Source: Segnochrobactrum spirostomi (GTDB lineage Bacteria; Pseudomonadota; Alphaproteobacteria; Rhizobiales; Segnochrobactraceae). From it: a stretch of 64,000 bases of DNA. Location of the stretch: the NCBI RefSeq assembly GCF_009600605.1, contig NZ_VWNA01000001.1:2466501-2530500 (forward strand), in the 5' to 3' direction. The notes beneath the pieces are model-generated. The model saw nothing but the letters and a program-made list of their open reading frames with translations. It made no database searches and was not told where the DNA came from. Positions 26,823-35,631 of this stretch are shown one piece after another. The first letter of the stretch is position 1; the number at the start of each line of letters is the position of its first letter. Made by a program: the position numbers and the translations under genes.

Positions 26823-27131
26823 TTACTCGGGCCAAGACTCGGGCGGCCAATCTCTCGACGTGTGAATGACCCTGATGATGACGACGCTTTCGCCGTCCGG
26901 GCCTTCTCTCAAAACGTAGCAGATCACGAAGGGTAGGCTGCCGACGACCTTTTCGAAGGTTCCGGCGACACGGCCGGGGCGACCCGTCGCAAAGGTCGAC
27001 AGCGTGTCGCCGGCATGCCGAAGTGCCTGGGCGATGCGTCGGGCCGCATGGGGATTGTCCTGCGCGATGAAGGCGACTTGGTCCTTGACGTCGTCGAGCG
27101 CTTCCCGCGCCCAGCGGACCGGGCGCTTCAC
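26823..27131 (-). CDS. ParE/RelE-family toxin
   Basis: This is a 102-residue protein of the ParE/RelE toxin fold. The N-terminal VRWAREALDDVKDQVAFIAQ helices, the RPGRVAGTFEKVVGSLPFVICY strand pair and VIIRVIHTSRDWPPESW near the end are typical. The terminal IHTSRDWP is the common C-terminal signature. ParE members poison DNA gyrase and RelE members cut mRNA on the ribosome; the sequence favours ParE. The GTG start overlaps the antitoxin stop by four bases. It is probably held in check by its upstream partner. Confidence 0.83.
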   Translation of the reverse strand: MKRPVRWAREALDDVKDQVAFIAQDNPHAARRIAQALRHAGDTLSTFATGRPGRVAGTFEKVVGSLPFVICYVLREGPDGESVVIIRVIHTSRDWPPESWPE

Positions 27132-27397
27132 GCCTCGCGGGCTCGCTTGCTCTCCGCGGCCGCGATCACGGCCTCGATTTCGGCCATGGCGTCGTCATGC
27201 GACACCACGTTGCCGTCGTCCGCGTCGGAGAGGCCGCGCTTGATGCCCTCGATCACCGCGAGTTCGCGATCGACGTAGGCCGCGACCGCCTCGCCGGCGA
27301 GCAAGGACGGGCTGCGCCGCGTATCGGCGGCGATCCGGTCGAGCTTGTCCTTCACGTCGGGAGGGACGCGGATCGTCATCGTGGTCTGAGGAGCCAT
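27128..27397 (-). CDS. Ribbon-helix-helix (CopG-like) antitoxin
   Basis: This is an 89-residue antitoxin. TMTIRVPPDVKDKLDRIAADT at about residues 6-26 forms the strand and first helix of a ribbon-helix-helix DNA-binding domain, followed by SPSLLAGEAVAAYVDRE. The acidic C-terminus (SDADDGNVVSHDDAMAEIEAV) would wrap the toxin. Such antitoxins also repress their own promoter. The toxin gene overlaps its stop codon. The module lies downstream of fabI in the same direction, with an 81-bp gap. Confidence 0.82.
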   Translation of the reverse strand: MAPQTTMTIRVPPDVKDKLDRIAADTRRSPSLLAGEAVAAYVDRELAVIEGIKRGLSDADDGNVVSHDDAMAEIEAVIAAAESKRAREA

Positions 27398-27478
27398 CGC
27401 GCCAATCCTTCTCGCGGATGGGCCTCAGCCTAGCACATCCGGGCGGGCGACGGCATCGGATCGGCGTCAGACCGTCCC

Positions 27479-28336
27479 TCAGACCACCGCCACCTTCGGC
27501 CGCGCGTCGGTCCCGACGTCCTCGGCCTGTTCGCGCTGCTCTTCGGCCTTGAGCTCGTCGAGGCGGGGCATCGAGACGATGTTGTAGCCGGAATCGACGA
27601 AGTGCACCTCGCCGGTGACCCCCGACGAGAGCTCCGAGAGCAGGTAGAGCGCGGTGCCGCCGACCTCGTCGATGGTCACCGTCCGGCGCAGCGGCGAGTG
27701 TTTGCGCTGATATTGGAACATCAGCCGCGCGTCCGAGACGCCGGAGCCCGCGAGGGTGCGCACCGGGCCGGCGGAGATCGCATTGACGCGGATGTTCTGG
27801 CTGCCGAAATCGACGGCGAGATAGCGCACCGAGGATTCGAGCGCGGCCTTGGCGACGCCCATCACGTTGTAGTTCGGCATCACCCGGGTCGAGCCGCCAT
27901 AGGTCAGCGTGACGAGGGCGCCGCCGTTCGGCATCAGGGCCGCCGCGCGCTTGGCGATCTCGGTGAACGAGAAGCACGAGATCACCATCGTGCGGATGAA
28001 GTTCTCGCGCGTCGTATCGGCGTAGCGGCCCTTGAGCTCGTTCTTGTCCGAGAAGGCGACCGCATGGACCAGGAAGTCGATCGAGCCCCAGGTCTTGCCG
28101 AGCGTCTCGAACACGCTGTCGACCGAGGCGACGTCCTCGACGTCGCAGGGGATCAGGAGGTTCGCCCCGAGCGAATCGGCGAGCGGCTTGACCCGGCGGC
28201 CGAAGGCGTCGCCCTGGTAGGTGAAGGCGAGCTCGGCGCCGGACGCGGCGAGGCGCTTGGCGATGCCCCAGGCGATCGAATGATCGTTCGCGACGCCCAT
28301 CACCAGCCCGCGCTTGCCTGCCATCAGCTCCGACAT
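27479..28336 (-). CDS. fabI: Enoyl-[acyl-carrier-protein] reductase (NADH)
   Basis: FabI carries out the last reduction of each fatty acid elongation cycle and is the target of triclosan. The 285-residue product shows GVANDHSIAWGIAK at about residues 14-27, LVHAVAFSDKNELKGRY near residue 90, the catalytic tyrosine region LTYGGSTRVMPNYNVMGVAKAAL (Tyr-X6-Lys), and VNAISAGPVRTLAGSG. The C-terminal tail of about 20 charged residues after SMPRLDEL is typical of this order. GAGGA lies six bases before the ATG. It follows fabB, so fabA, fabB and fabI likely form one unsaturated fatty acid operon. Confidence 0.93.
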   Translation of the reverse strand: MSELMAGKRGLVMGVANDHSIAWGIAKRLAASGAELAFTYQGDAFGRRVKPLADSLGANLLIPCDVEDVASVDSVFETLGKTWGSIDFLVHAVAFSDKNELKGRYADTTRENFIRTMVISCFSFTEIAKRAAALMPNGGALVTLTYGGSTRVMPNYNVMGVAKAALESSVRYLAVDFGSQNIRVNAISAGPVRTLAGSGVSDARLMFQYQRKHSPLRRTVTIDEVGGTALYLLSELSSGVTGEVHFVDSGYNIVSMPRLDELKAEEQREQAEDVGTDARPKVAVV

Positions 28337-28425
28337 GTCGATCCTCTGGGGTCGCGCCGGCGGTGGCCGGCGGCTTTCGCGGGAGAAGCCGGCCTCGCGG
28401 GCTGGCGGGTGGGGAGACGCCGAAC

Positions 28426-29649
28426 TCAGGCGTCCACGTGCTTGAAGACGAGGGTCGCGTTGGTGCCGCCGAAGCCGAAGCCGTTCGACAGCACGCAGCC
28501 GAGCTTCGCGTTATCGACGCGCTGGCGCACGATCGGCATGTCGGCGAAGGCGGGGTCGATTTCGTCGATGTGCGCGCTCTCGCAGATGAAGCCGTTGTTC
28601 ATCATGAGGAGCGAGTAGATCGCCTCGTGCACGCCGGTCGCACCCTGGGAATGGCCGGTGAGCGACTTCGTCGCGGAGATCGGCGGGCACGCATCGCCCG
28701 AGCCGAACACCGTGCGGATCGCCTCCATTTCCTTGAGGTCGCCGACGACCGTCGAGGTGGCGTGCGGGTTGATGTAGTCGACCTTGGGGCCGACGCCTTC
28801 GAGTGCCATGCGCATGCAGCGCACCGCGCCCTCGCCCGAGGGGGCGACCATGTCGGCGCCGTCGGAGGTGGCGCCGTAGCCGGCGACCTCGCCGTAGATG
28901 CGCGCGCCGCGGGCCTTGGCGTGCTCGTATTCCTCGAGCACCAGGATGCCGCCGCCGCCGGAGATCACGAAGCCGTCGCGGTTGGCGTCATAGGCGCGCG
29001 AGGCGACCGCCGGGCGGTCGTTATAATGGCTCGACAGCGCACCCATGCCGTCGAACAGCACGGAGAGCGTCCAATCGAGCTCCTCGCAGCCGCCGGCGAA
29101 CATCAGATCCTGCTTGCCGTAGCGGATCTGCTCGTAGGCGTTGCCGATGCAATGGTTCGACGTCGCGCAGGCCGAGGAGATCGAATAGTTGACGCCCTTG
29201 ATCTTGAACCAGGTGGCGAGCGTCGCCGAGCCGGTCGAGGACATCGCCTTCGGCACCGCGAACGGGCCGACCCGCTTCGGTCCCTTCGACCGGGTGACGT
29301 CGGCCGCCTCCACGATGGTGCGCGTGGACGGGCCGCCCGAGCCGACGATGAGGCCGGTGCGCTCGTGGGAGATCTCGCTCTCCTCAAGGCCCGAATCGCG
29401 GATCGCCTGTTCCATGGCGACATGGTTCCAGGCGGTGCCACCGCCGTGGAAGCGCATCGCGCGGCGATCGACCACGTCTTCCGCATTGAGGCTCGGCGCA
29501 CCGTGCACCTGACTGCGGAACCCGAGTTTCGCATAATCGTCGGAGAACGAGATCCCCGAACGCGCCTCGCGCAGGGAGGCCAACACTTCCTGGGTGTTGT
29601 TCCCGATCGAGGACACGATGCCCATGCCCGTGACGACAACCCGTCTCAT
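28426..29649 (-). CDS. fabB: 3-oxoacyl-[acyl-carrier-protein] synthase I
   Basis: FabB condenses malonyl-ACP with the growing chain and, with FabA, makes unsaturated fatty acids. The 407-residue product shows [17 protein letters not shown] at the start, the nucleophile in [12 protein letters not shown] near residue 163, and the two histidines in [12 protein letters not shown] and [27 protein letters not shown] closes the domain. The length is normal. It sits between fabA and fabI on the same strand with a 129-bp gap to fabA that holds a tandem repeat. Confidence 0.93.
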   Translation of the reverse strand: MRRVVVTGMGIVSSIGNNTQEVLASLREARSGISFSDDYAKLGFRSQVHGAPSLNAEDVVDRRAMRFHGGGTAWNHVAMEQAIRDSGLEESEISHERTGLIVGSGGPSTRTIVEAADVTRSKGPKRVGPFAVPKAMSSTGSATLATWFKIKGVNYSISSACATSNHCIGNAYEQIRYGKQDLMFAGGCEELDWTLSVLFDGMGALSSHYNDRPAVASRAYDANRDGFVISGGGGILVLEEYEHAKARGARIYGEVAGYGATSDGADMVAPSGEGAVRCMRMALEGVGPKVDYINPHATSTVVGDLKEMEAIRTVFGSGDACPPISATKSLTGHSQGATGVHEAIYSLLMMNNGFICESAHIDEIDPAFADMPIVRQRVDNAKLGCVLSNGFGFGGTNATLVFKHVDA

Positions 29650-29705
29650 TGAGGGCCTCCGTTGTTTCTATCCGGCGCGTCCGTCGCAGACGGGCGGTGC
29701 CGCAG

Positions 29706-29753
29706 GTCGAGCCTGACTTAAGTCGAGCCTAACGTGAGTCGAGCCTGCCTGCG
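29706..29753. repeat. Three direct repeats, 16-bp period
   Basis: GTCGAGCCT begins at 29706, 29722 and 29738: GTCGAGCCTGACTTAA, GTCGAGCCTAACGTGA, GTCGAGCCTGCCTGCG. The array lies in the fabA-fabB gap. It may be an operator or a short tandem expansion. Confidence 0.6.
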
Positions 29754-29778
29754 CCGCGTTCGCGCCGTTCTTTGAACT

Positions 29779-30303
29779 TCAGGCGCCGACCGGCGCGGCG
29801 TCCTTGAACAGCCCGACCTTGAGGTCGCGCGCCACATAGATGGTCTCGCCATCCGCCTTGAGCCAGCCGTCGGCGATGCCCAGCACCAATTTCGAGCGCA
29901 TCACCCGCTTCAGGTCGACGCCATACTCGACCTTCCTCACCTGCGGCACGACCTGGCCGGAGAACTTGACCTCGCCGACCGCCAGCGCCCGACCGCGGCC
30001 GGGAGATCCGAGCCAGCCGAGGAAGAAGCCGAGCATCTGCCAAAGGGCGTCGAGGCCGAGGCAGCCCGGCATCACCGGGTCGCCCTTGAAGTGGCAGCCG
30101 AAGAACCAGAGGTCCGGATGCACGTCGAGTTCGGCACGCACGTGACCCTTGCCGTGCTCGCCGCCGTCCTCGGCGATCGCCGAAATGCGGTCGAACATCA
30201 GCATCGGAGGCAGAGGGAGCTGAGCGTTGCCGGGTCCGAACAGTTCGCCGCGGCCGCAGGCAAGCAGATCGTCGTATTCGTAGTTCGCGCGACGCTGGTC
30301 CAT
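29779..30303 (-). CDS. fabA: 3-hydroxydecanoyl-[acyl-carrier-protein] dehydratase
   Basis: FabA dehydrates 3-hydroxydecanoyl-ACP and isomerises the trans-2 product to cis-3, the branch point to unsaturated fatty acids. The 174-residue product shows [12 protein letters not shown], the catalytic His in [14 protein letters not shown] near residue 70 and the catalytic Asp in [16 protein letters not shown] near residue 84. I used ATG 30303; TTG at 30324 would add seven residues. It is divergent from irr, as usual in this order, and is the first gene of the fabA-fabB-fabI set. Confidence 0.93.
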   Translation of the reverse strand: MDQRRANYEYDDLLACGRGELFGPGNAQLPLPPMLMFDRISAIAEDGGEHGKGHVRAELDVHPDLWFFGCHFKGDPVMPGCLGLDALWQMLGFFLGWLGSPGRGRALAVGEVKFSGQVVPQVRKVEYGVDLKRVMRSKLVLGIADGWLKADGETIYVARDLKVGLFKDAAPVGA

Positions 30304-30942
30304 CCCGCTCTCAAATCCCTCCAAGACGCACCGTCAGCTTGCGGAGTGCGGGCTCCGCCGCCGCGCGGCACGACCGAGCCGCGCCCGATCCGCCGGGCCG
30401 CGCTCTTATCTGTCAACTCGTCCGTCCCTTGATCCGGCGGCGCCTCGGAGAATGGCCGGCCTACGGCCGCCTTCATCGCATCCGAGCGGCGCCGCCCGGT
30501 TGCGGGCATAGGCCGTCGTCCCTTCGACCGGTGACGGTGGGGAACGGAGCCTTCCTAACACAGCGTATCGCCGTTCGGAAAGCCCGTGCGCCTGCGGCTC
30601 AACGCAGCGCGCGGCGCGGGGCACGCTGAAGTGTGCCGCGGGCGGCGGCGGCCCCGGCGCTTCGCCGGCTCAGGGTTCTGCGCCTGGCCTCGCGCTTCGT
30701 CTCGTCGGGGGCAAAACGGGGAGGCGCTGCGGCATTTTGTAGATTGGAACGAGTCGTAGATAGGAATGACTTGCAATTGCTGACCGTGCCCGCTAACGTT
30801 GACCCTATGATCGAGGTCGAAGCTGGATTTTTCCGGCCTCGGCCTTGCGGCACGTTTCCAGAGGGCGCGGCCGTGACCGATCGAGACGTCATTTGCCTCG
30901 ACCGATCGACATACGGATCGAGCCGTCAGGAGTAGAGCAGGC
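30304..30942. promoter_or_regulatory. Long fabA-irr divergent region
   Basis: This 639-bp gap has no convincing gene; its GC-rich left part looks featureless. Bases 30730-30785 are unusually AT-rich. They contain the direct repeat GTAGATTGGAACGAGTC / GTAGATAGGAATGACTT (17-bp period from 30739) and the palindrome GCAATTGC (30773-30780), 160-200 bp before the irr start. These are candidate metal-responsive sites for irr. I could not fit the usual Irr box to them. Confidence 0.45.
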
Positions 30943-31458
30943 ATGGTGATTTCGCGGGTCTCTTCCGTCGTCGTGACGGATCTTCACGGGATCGGGGGCC
31001 ACGAGCACGGTCACCACCAACACGGCCATCACGAGCACCATCACCCGATGACCGTCGGCAGCGTGCGCTCGATGCTGCGCGAAGCGGGGCTTCGGCCGAC
31101 GCGCCAGCGCCTGGCGCTCGCCGAGATCCTCTACGCCAAGGGCAACCGCCACGTCTCCGCCGAGCAACTGCACGAAGAGGCGCTGACCGCCCGCGTGCCG
31201 GTGTCGCTCGCGACCGTCTACAACACACTGCACCAGTTCACCGAGGCAGGCCTCCTGCGCGAGGTCGCGGTCGACGGCACGAAGACCTATTTCGACACCA
31301 ACACCTCGGACCACCACCACTTCTTCATCGAGACGGCGAACTCGGTGATCGACATCCCCGGCGACGGCCTCGTCATCGGCGACCTGCCGGCCCCGCCGGA
31401 AGACATGGAAATCGTCCGCGTCGACGTGGTGGTGCGGGTCCGCCCCAAGCAGCGCTGA
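30943..31458 (+). CDS. irr: Fur-family iron response regulator Irr
   Basis: Irr is the heme-sensing iron regulator of this order; it accumulates when iron is scarce and controls heme and iron genes. The 171-residue product has the Fur winged helix (LREAGLRPTRQRLALAEIL to SLATVYNTLHQFTEAGLLREV) and then TSDHHHFFIE, the histidine cluster used for heme or metal binding. The N-terminus carries an unusual His-rich run at about residues 20-34 and lacks the GCPWHD heme motif of Bradyrhizobium Irr. AGGAG stands before the ATG, and a good terminator follows. Its place next to fabA is the common one. Confidence 0.9.
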   Translation: MVISRVSSVVVTDLHGIGGHEHGHHQHGHHEHHHPMTVGSVRSMLREAGLRPTRQRLALAEILYAKGNRHVSAEQLHEEALTARVPVSLATVYNTLHQFTEAGLLREVAVDGTKTYFDTNTSDHHHFFIETANSVIDIPGDGLVIGDLPAPPEDMEIVRVDVVVRVRPKQR

Positions 31459-31486
31459 GCGGCCGCTCTTCAACGAGCCGATGAGA

Positions 31487-31510
31487 GGGCCGGCCTGCGC
31501 CGGCCCTTTT
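31487..31510 (+). terminator. Rho-independent terminator after irr
   Basis: GGGCCGGC and GCCGGCCC form an 8-bp stem with a 4-nt loop, followed directly by TTTT, 28 bp after the irr stop. Confidence 0.85.
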
Positions 31511-32235
31511 CATTTCACCGTCTCGTCCGGGTAGACGCCCCAGAGCGAATCTTGGTGGGCGTAGCCTCGGAAGCCCTTGCCGCGGATCTTGCACCATTTG
31601 CCGTCGCAGGATTCGACCTCGGCGACGACGTTCGGGTCGAGGATCGCGACGACGCTCGCCTGATCGTCGGCGGCATAATGCAGCGGCACCTGCTTGGCGT
31701 CGTCCCAGGGCGAGACGAGCGCGGTGCGCTTGCCGCTCAGGAGGCTCCAGTAGACCCAGCCTTCCTCGCCGTTCGAATCGCGGATGCGCCGCCAATTCTC
31801 GAATTCCTGGATCACCTCGACCGGCAGCCCGGAGCGGACGAAGATCCACTTGGTGCTGTAGCCGTTGCCGGGGCCGACGCGCACGTTGACGCGGGAGGCC
31901 TTCAGCGACACGAATCGCGGCAGCGGCAGGCCGGTGACCGACACGTTGCCGGCCGCCCATGCAGGCGTCACCGCGACCGAGCCCGCGCCGAGGGCGCCGC
32001 CCGCGGCGACGAGCGCGGCGAGGCCGAGCGCGGCGAACCGGCGCAGCCCGGCGCACCGCGGCGCGGGCCGTCCGTCCGCGGGATTGCGGGGCGCACGGCT
32101 CTCGGCGGAGGTACGGTTCGGGGCAAGGAGCAAGGCGATGTTCACCACGGCCGACAGGTTCCGGGCCGCGCCGTTTGTCTTTCGCAAGCCGTCTGTTACA
32201 GAGGTCGGGAGACTCGCGGGCGGCGGCGATCTCAC
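31510..32235 (-). CDS. Exported SH3-domain protein
   Basis: The reading frame encodes up to 241 residues. A basic N-terminal stretch leads into a signal-like segment (LRRFAALGLAALVAAGGALG, then TPAWA). The mature part has two bacterial SH3-like (SH3_4/DUF1058) units: ASRVNVRVGPGNGYSTKWIF and FENWRRIRDSNGEEGWVYWSLLSG, then a second set around CDGKWCKIRGKGFRGYAHQD. Such proteins are thought to bind peptidoglycan. The frame starts at GTG 32235, but a start nearer 32147 (before NIALLL) is also possible, so the N-terminus is uncertain. It is divergent from the hydroxyacid dehydrogenase, a conserved neighbour in this order. Confidence 0.78.
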   Translation of the reverse strand: MRSPPPASLPTSVTDGLRKTNGAARNLSAVVNIALLLAPNRTSAESRAPRNPADGRPAPRCAGLRRFAALGLAALVAAGGALGAGSVAVTPAWAAGNVSVTGLPLPRFVSLKASRVNVRVGPGNGYSTKWIFVRSGLPVEVIQEFENWRRIRDSNGEEGWVYWSLLSGKRTALVSPWDDAKQVPLHYAADDQASVVAILDPNVVAEVESCDGKWCKIRGKGFRGYAHQDSLWGVYPDETVK

Positions 32236-32328
32236 GCCGCGATCCTTGCGGGCGGATGGTTAAGATCCGCTGAAGTCGGGCGGCGGCGCGAGGCGCCCGC
32301 ACCGGCATGAACGCGGGCGGAGGCCGAG

Positions 32329-33327
32329 ATGGGCAAAAAGAAGCCGCTGGTGATCGTCACCCGCAAGCTCCCCGACGTCGTCGAGACGCGCATGCGGGAA
32401 TTGTTCGACGCCCGCCTCAACGCGGACGACCGGCCGATGACCCAGGCCGAGCTCGTCGAGGCGGTCAAGACCGCCCACGTGCTGGTGCCGACCATCACCG
32501 ACCGGATCGATGCCGCGGTGATCGCCCAGGCCGGGCCGGACTTCAAACTGATCGCCAATTTCGGCACCGGCGTCGATCACATCGACGTCGAGGCGGCGCA
32601 GGCCCGCGGCATCACGGTGACGAACACGCTCGGCGTCCTCACCGAGGACACTGCCGACATGACGATGGCGCTCATCCTCGCCGTGCCTCGCAGACTTCCC
32701 GAGGGCATCCGCATCATGGAAACGGGCGAGTGGCCGGGCTGGTCGCCGACCTGGATGCTCGGCCACCGCATCTTCGGCAAGAGGCTCGGCATCGTCGGCA
32801 TGGGCCGCATCGGCCAGGCGGTGGCACGCCGCGCCAAGGCGTTCGGCATGTCGATCCACTACCACAACCGCAACCCGGTCTCGGCGGCGATCGAGGACGA
32901 TCTCGAGGCGACCTATTGGGAGAGCCTCGACCAGATGCTCGCCCGCATGGACGTGGTCACCATCCACACCCCGCGCACCCCGGCGACCTATCACCTGCTC
33001 TCCGCGCGACGGCTCCACCTGATGCGGCCGGGCTCCTATTTCGTGAACACCTCGCGCGGCGATCTCGTCGACGAGACCGCCTTGATCCGCCTCATCGAGG
33101 AGGGCGCGATCGCCGGGGCCGGGCTCGACGTGCTCGAAAACGCGCCCGGCGTCATCAGCCCGAAGCTCCTGAAGCTCGCCGAGACGGGGCGGGTCGTGCT
33201 CCTTCCCCACATGAGTTCGGCCACCATCGAGGGCCGCATCGACATGGGCGAGCGGGTGATCCTCAACATCCGCATGTTCTGGGACGGCCACCGCCCGCCC
33301 GACCGCGTGCTGCCCCACATGCTGTGA
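32329..33327 (+). CDS. D-2-hydroxyacid dehydrogenase, glyoxylate reductase-like
   Basis: This is a 332-residue NAD(P)-dependent D-isomer dehydrogenase. IANFGTGVDHIDVEAAQARG at about residues 71-90, the Rossmann motif GIVGMGRIGQAVARRA near residue 155, FVNTSRGDLVDETALI with the catalytic Arg, and the catalytic His in LLPHMSSAT are present. Family members reduce glyoxylate or hydroxypyruvate. The preferred substrate and cofactor are not settled by the sequence. GGAGG stands before the ATG. It is convergent with the moeB-like gene. Confidence 0.88.
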   Translation: MGKKKPLVIVTRKLPDVVETRMRELFDARLNADDRPMTQAELVEAVKTAHVLVPTITDRIDAAVIAQAGPDFKLIANFGTGVDHIDVEAAQARGITVTNTLGVLTEDTADMTMALILAVPRRLPEGIRIMETGEWPGWSPTWMLGHRIFGKRLGIVGMGRIGQAVARRAKAFGMSIHYHNRNPVSAAIEDDLEATYWESLDQMLARMDVVTIHTPRTPATYHLLSARRLHLMRPGSYFVNTSRGDLVDETALIRLIEEGAIAGAGLDVLENAPGVISPKLLKLAETGRVVLLPHMSSATIEGRIDMGERVILNIRMFWDGHRPPDRVLPHML

Positions 33328-33339
33328 GGCGGCGGTGCG

Positions 33340-34092
33340 TCACGCCCGCCGTTGGTAGGCGATCTCGTCGAACCGCATCGACAGGAGATCGACGAGGAGG
33401 AGGCGGCCGACCATCGGTGCCCCGAGGTCGAGGAGCACGCGCAGCGCCTCGGTCGCCTGGAGCGTGCCGATGACGCCGGCGACGGCGCCCAGGATGCCGG
33501 CCTCCGCGCAGGATGGCACCGTGCCGGGCGGCGGCGCTTCGGGAAAGAGATCGGTGAGGCGCGGATTGAGGCGTCCGTCCGGCCCACTCGCATAGGGCAT
33601 CAAAGTGGTGAGCGATCCGTCGAAGCGGCCGAGGGCGGCGACGACGAGCGGACGCTGCGCGGCTTCGCAGGCCGCGGCGAGGAGATAACGCGTCGCGAAA
33701 TTGTCCGAGCCGTCGAGGACGACGTCGTACTCGGCGACGAGCGGCCCGACATTGTCCGCATCGACGCGGACGCGGTGTTCCCGGACGGCGACGTGAGGAT
33801 TGAGCCGGGCGACCGCGTCGGCCGCGCTCGCCGTCTTCGCAAGGTCGATATCGGCCGTGGCATGGGCGATCTGGCGCTGGAGGTTCGACAGCGCGACGGT
33901 GTCGTCGTCGGCGATGCCGAGCGTGCCGATGCCGGCGGCGGCGAGATAGAGGAGCGCCGGCGAGCCGAGCCCGCCGGCCCCCACGATCAGAACCCGCGCC
34001 GCCTTGAGGCGCTGCTGGCCGGCGCCGCCGACTTCCGGCAGCACGAGGTGGCGCGCATAGCGCGCGATCTCCGCGCCGTCGAGCCCGGCCAT
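33340..34092 (-). CDS. moeB: HesA/MoeB/ThiF-family adenylyltransferase
   Basis: This is a 250-residue E1-like enzyme that adenylates the C-terminus of a small sulfur carrier. GAGGLGSPALLYLAAAGIGTL at about residues 37-57 binds ATP, SNLQRQIAH carries the conserved Arg, and VPSCAEAGILGAVAG near residue 180 holds the candidate catalytic Cys. I see no paired CxxC zinc motifs, so it is a zinc-free type. Molybdopterin-synthase adenylyltransferase is the usual label, but a thiamine or cysteine sulfur carrier is possible. It lies 7 nt downstream of cysK on the same strand, which hints at a sulfur-transfer role. Confidence 0.82.
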   Translation of the reverse strand: MAGLDGAEIARYARHLVLPEVGGAGQQRLKAARVLIVGAGGLGSPALLYLAAAGIGTLGIADDDTVALSNLQRQIAHATADIDLAKTASAADAVARLNPHVAVREHRVRVDADNVGPLVAEYDVVLDGSDNFATRYLLAAACEAAQRPLVVAALGRFDGSLTTLMPYASGPDGRLNPRLTDLFPEAPPPGTVPSCAEAGILGAVAGVIGTLQATEALRVLLDLGAPMVGRLLLVDLLSMRFDEIAYQRRA

Positions 34093-34099
34093 CGGCGCG

Positions 34100-35077
34100 T
34101 TACTCGAGGCCTTCGAACAGCATCGTCGAGAGATAGCGCTCGGCGAACGAGGGCACGATCAGGACGATCGTTTTGCCGGCAAAGTCCGGGCGGCGGCCGA
34201 TCTCGGCAGCGGCCTTGAGGGCGGCGCCGGACGAGATGCCGACCGGCACGCCTTCGAGGCGCGCGAGCAGGCGGGCGTGCTGGAAGGCCTCGTCGTTGGT
34301 GACCTTGATCACCTCGTCATAGACGTGGGTGTCGAGGATCTTCGGCACGAAACCGGCGCCGATGCCCTGGATCTTGTGCGGTCCGGCCGAGCCGCCGGAG
34401 AGGACGGGGCTGTCGGTCGGCTCGACGGCGAACACCTTGAGGTCGGGCTTGCGCGCCTTGAGCACCTGGCCGACGCCGGTGATGGTGCCGCCGGTGCCGA
34501 CGCCCGAGACGAAGGCGTCGACGTCGCCGTGGGTGTCGTTCCAGATCTCTTCCGCCGTCGTGGCGCGGTGGATCGCCGGGTTCGCCGGGTTCTCGAATTG
34601 CTGCGGGATGACCGCGCCGGGGGTCGCGGCGACGATCTCCTCAGCGCGGGCGACGGCGCCCTTCATGCCCTTCGCCGCCTCGGTCAGCACCAGTTCGGCG
34701 CCGAGCAGCTTGAGCATCTTGCGCCGCTCGACCGACATCGATTCCGGCATCACCAGGATCAGCCGGTAGCCGCGCGCGGCGGCGACGAAGGCGAGCGCGA
34801 TGCCGGTGTTGCCGGAGGTCGGCTCGACCAGCGTGCTCTCGCCCGGCTTGATGGTGCCGGCGGCTTCGAGCGCGTCGATCATGGCGACGCCGATGCGGTC
34901 CTTCACGCTCGCCAGCGGATTGAAGAATTCGAGTTTGCCGAGCAGCGTCGCGCCGACGCCGAGCTCGCGGGCGACCCGGTCGAGCCGCACGAGCGGCGTA
35001 TCGCCGATGGTTTCGGTGATCGAGCCGTAGATCCGGCCCCGACCGGGGGTTTTGCCCGCCTTCGCCTGTTCGGCCAT
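34100..35077 (-). CDS. cysK: Cysteine synthase A
   Basis: CysK makes cysteine from O-acetylserine and sulfide using PLP. The 325-residue product shows [19 protein letters not shown], the PLP lysine in [10 protein letters not shown] at about residue 58, [32 protein letters not shown] and [11 protein letters not shown] near residue 230. The length is normal. AAGGAAAA precedes the ATG. The moeB-like gene follows it closely. A more divergent PLP enzyme at 61339 is related but not equivalent. Confidence 0.92.
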   Translation of the reverse strand: MAEQAKAGKTPGRGRIYGSITETIGDTPLVRLDRVARELGVGATLLGKLEFFNPLASVKDRIGVAMIDALEAAGTIKPGESTLVEPTSGNTGIALAFVAAARGYRLILVMPESMSVERRKMLKLLGAELVLTEAAKGMKGAVARAEEIVAATPGAVIPQQFENPANPAIHRATTAEEIWNDTHGDVDAFVSGVGTGGTITGVGQVLKARKPDLKVFAVEPTDSPVLSGGSAGPHKIQGIGAGFVPKILDTHVYDEVIKVTNDEAFQHARLLARLEGVPVGISSGAALKAAAEIGRRPDFAGKTIVLIVPSFAERYLSTMLFEGLE

Positions 35078-35172
35078 GGCCGTTTTCCTTCCGTGATCGG
35101 GTGGCGTCTGGGCCGCCCCTGTCGTTGCAACGTGCCGCCGGCCCGGATGGCCCCCGGCTCGCGATCGTTTCT

Positions 35173-35622
35173 TCAGTGCCCGGTCGAGCCGAATCCGCCG
35201 GCGCCGCGATCGGTGTCCGGCAGGGTCTCGACCTCGTCGAGCACCGCCGCCACCACGGGGGCCACCACGAGTTGGGCGATCCGCATGCCGCGGGTGATCT
35301 CGACCGCGGCCGGGCCGTGGTTGATCAGAATCACCTGCACTTCGCCGCGATAATCGGCGTCGATGGTGCCCGGTGCATTGAGCACGGTCAGTCCGTGGCG
35401 GGCCGCAAGCCCCGAGCGCGGCCGGACCTGGCCTTCATAGCCCTCCGGCAGGGCGATCGCGAGACCCGTCGGAACCCGCTCGAAGCGTCCCGGCGCAATC
35501 GTGATCGGCGCCTCCGCCGGCACCGCCGCGGCGAGGTCGAGCCCGGCGGCGCCCGCCGTCGCGGCGGCCGGCAGCGGCAGGTCGGCGGCATGGGGCAGGC
35601 GTTTCACGGCGACGCGGAGCAT
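35173..35622 (-). CDS. dut: dUTP diphosphatase
   Basis: Dut hydrolyses dUTP to dUMP and PPi, keeping uracil out of DNA and supplying dTMP synthesis. All five motifs of the trimeric family are visible in 149 residues: [42 protein letters not shown] and the C-terminal [10 protein letters not shown]. The length is normal. It lies 9 nt downstream of coaBC, so the two are cotranscribed, a common pairing in bacteria. Confidence 0.95.
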   Translation of the reverse strand: MLRVAVKRLPHAADLPLPAAATAGAAGLDLAAAVPAEAPITIAPGRFERVPTGLAIALPEGYEGQVRPRSGLAARHGLTVLNAPGTIDADYRGEVQVILINHGPAAVEITRGMRIAQLVVAPVVAAVLDEVETLPDTDRGAGGFGSTGH

Positions 35623-35631
35623 GGGCGAGGA

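Noticed and set aside
30739-30760. Irr box (ICE) before irr
   Set aside because: The AT-rich segment does not match the inverted TTC/GAA layout of the ICE well enough; listed only as an unassigned repeat.
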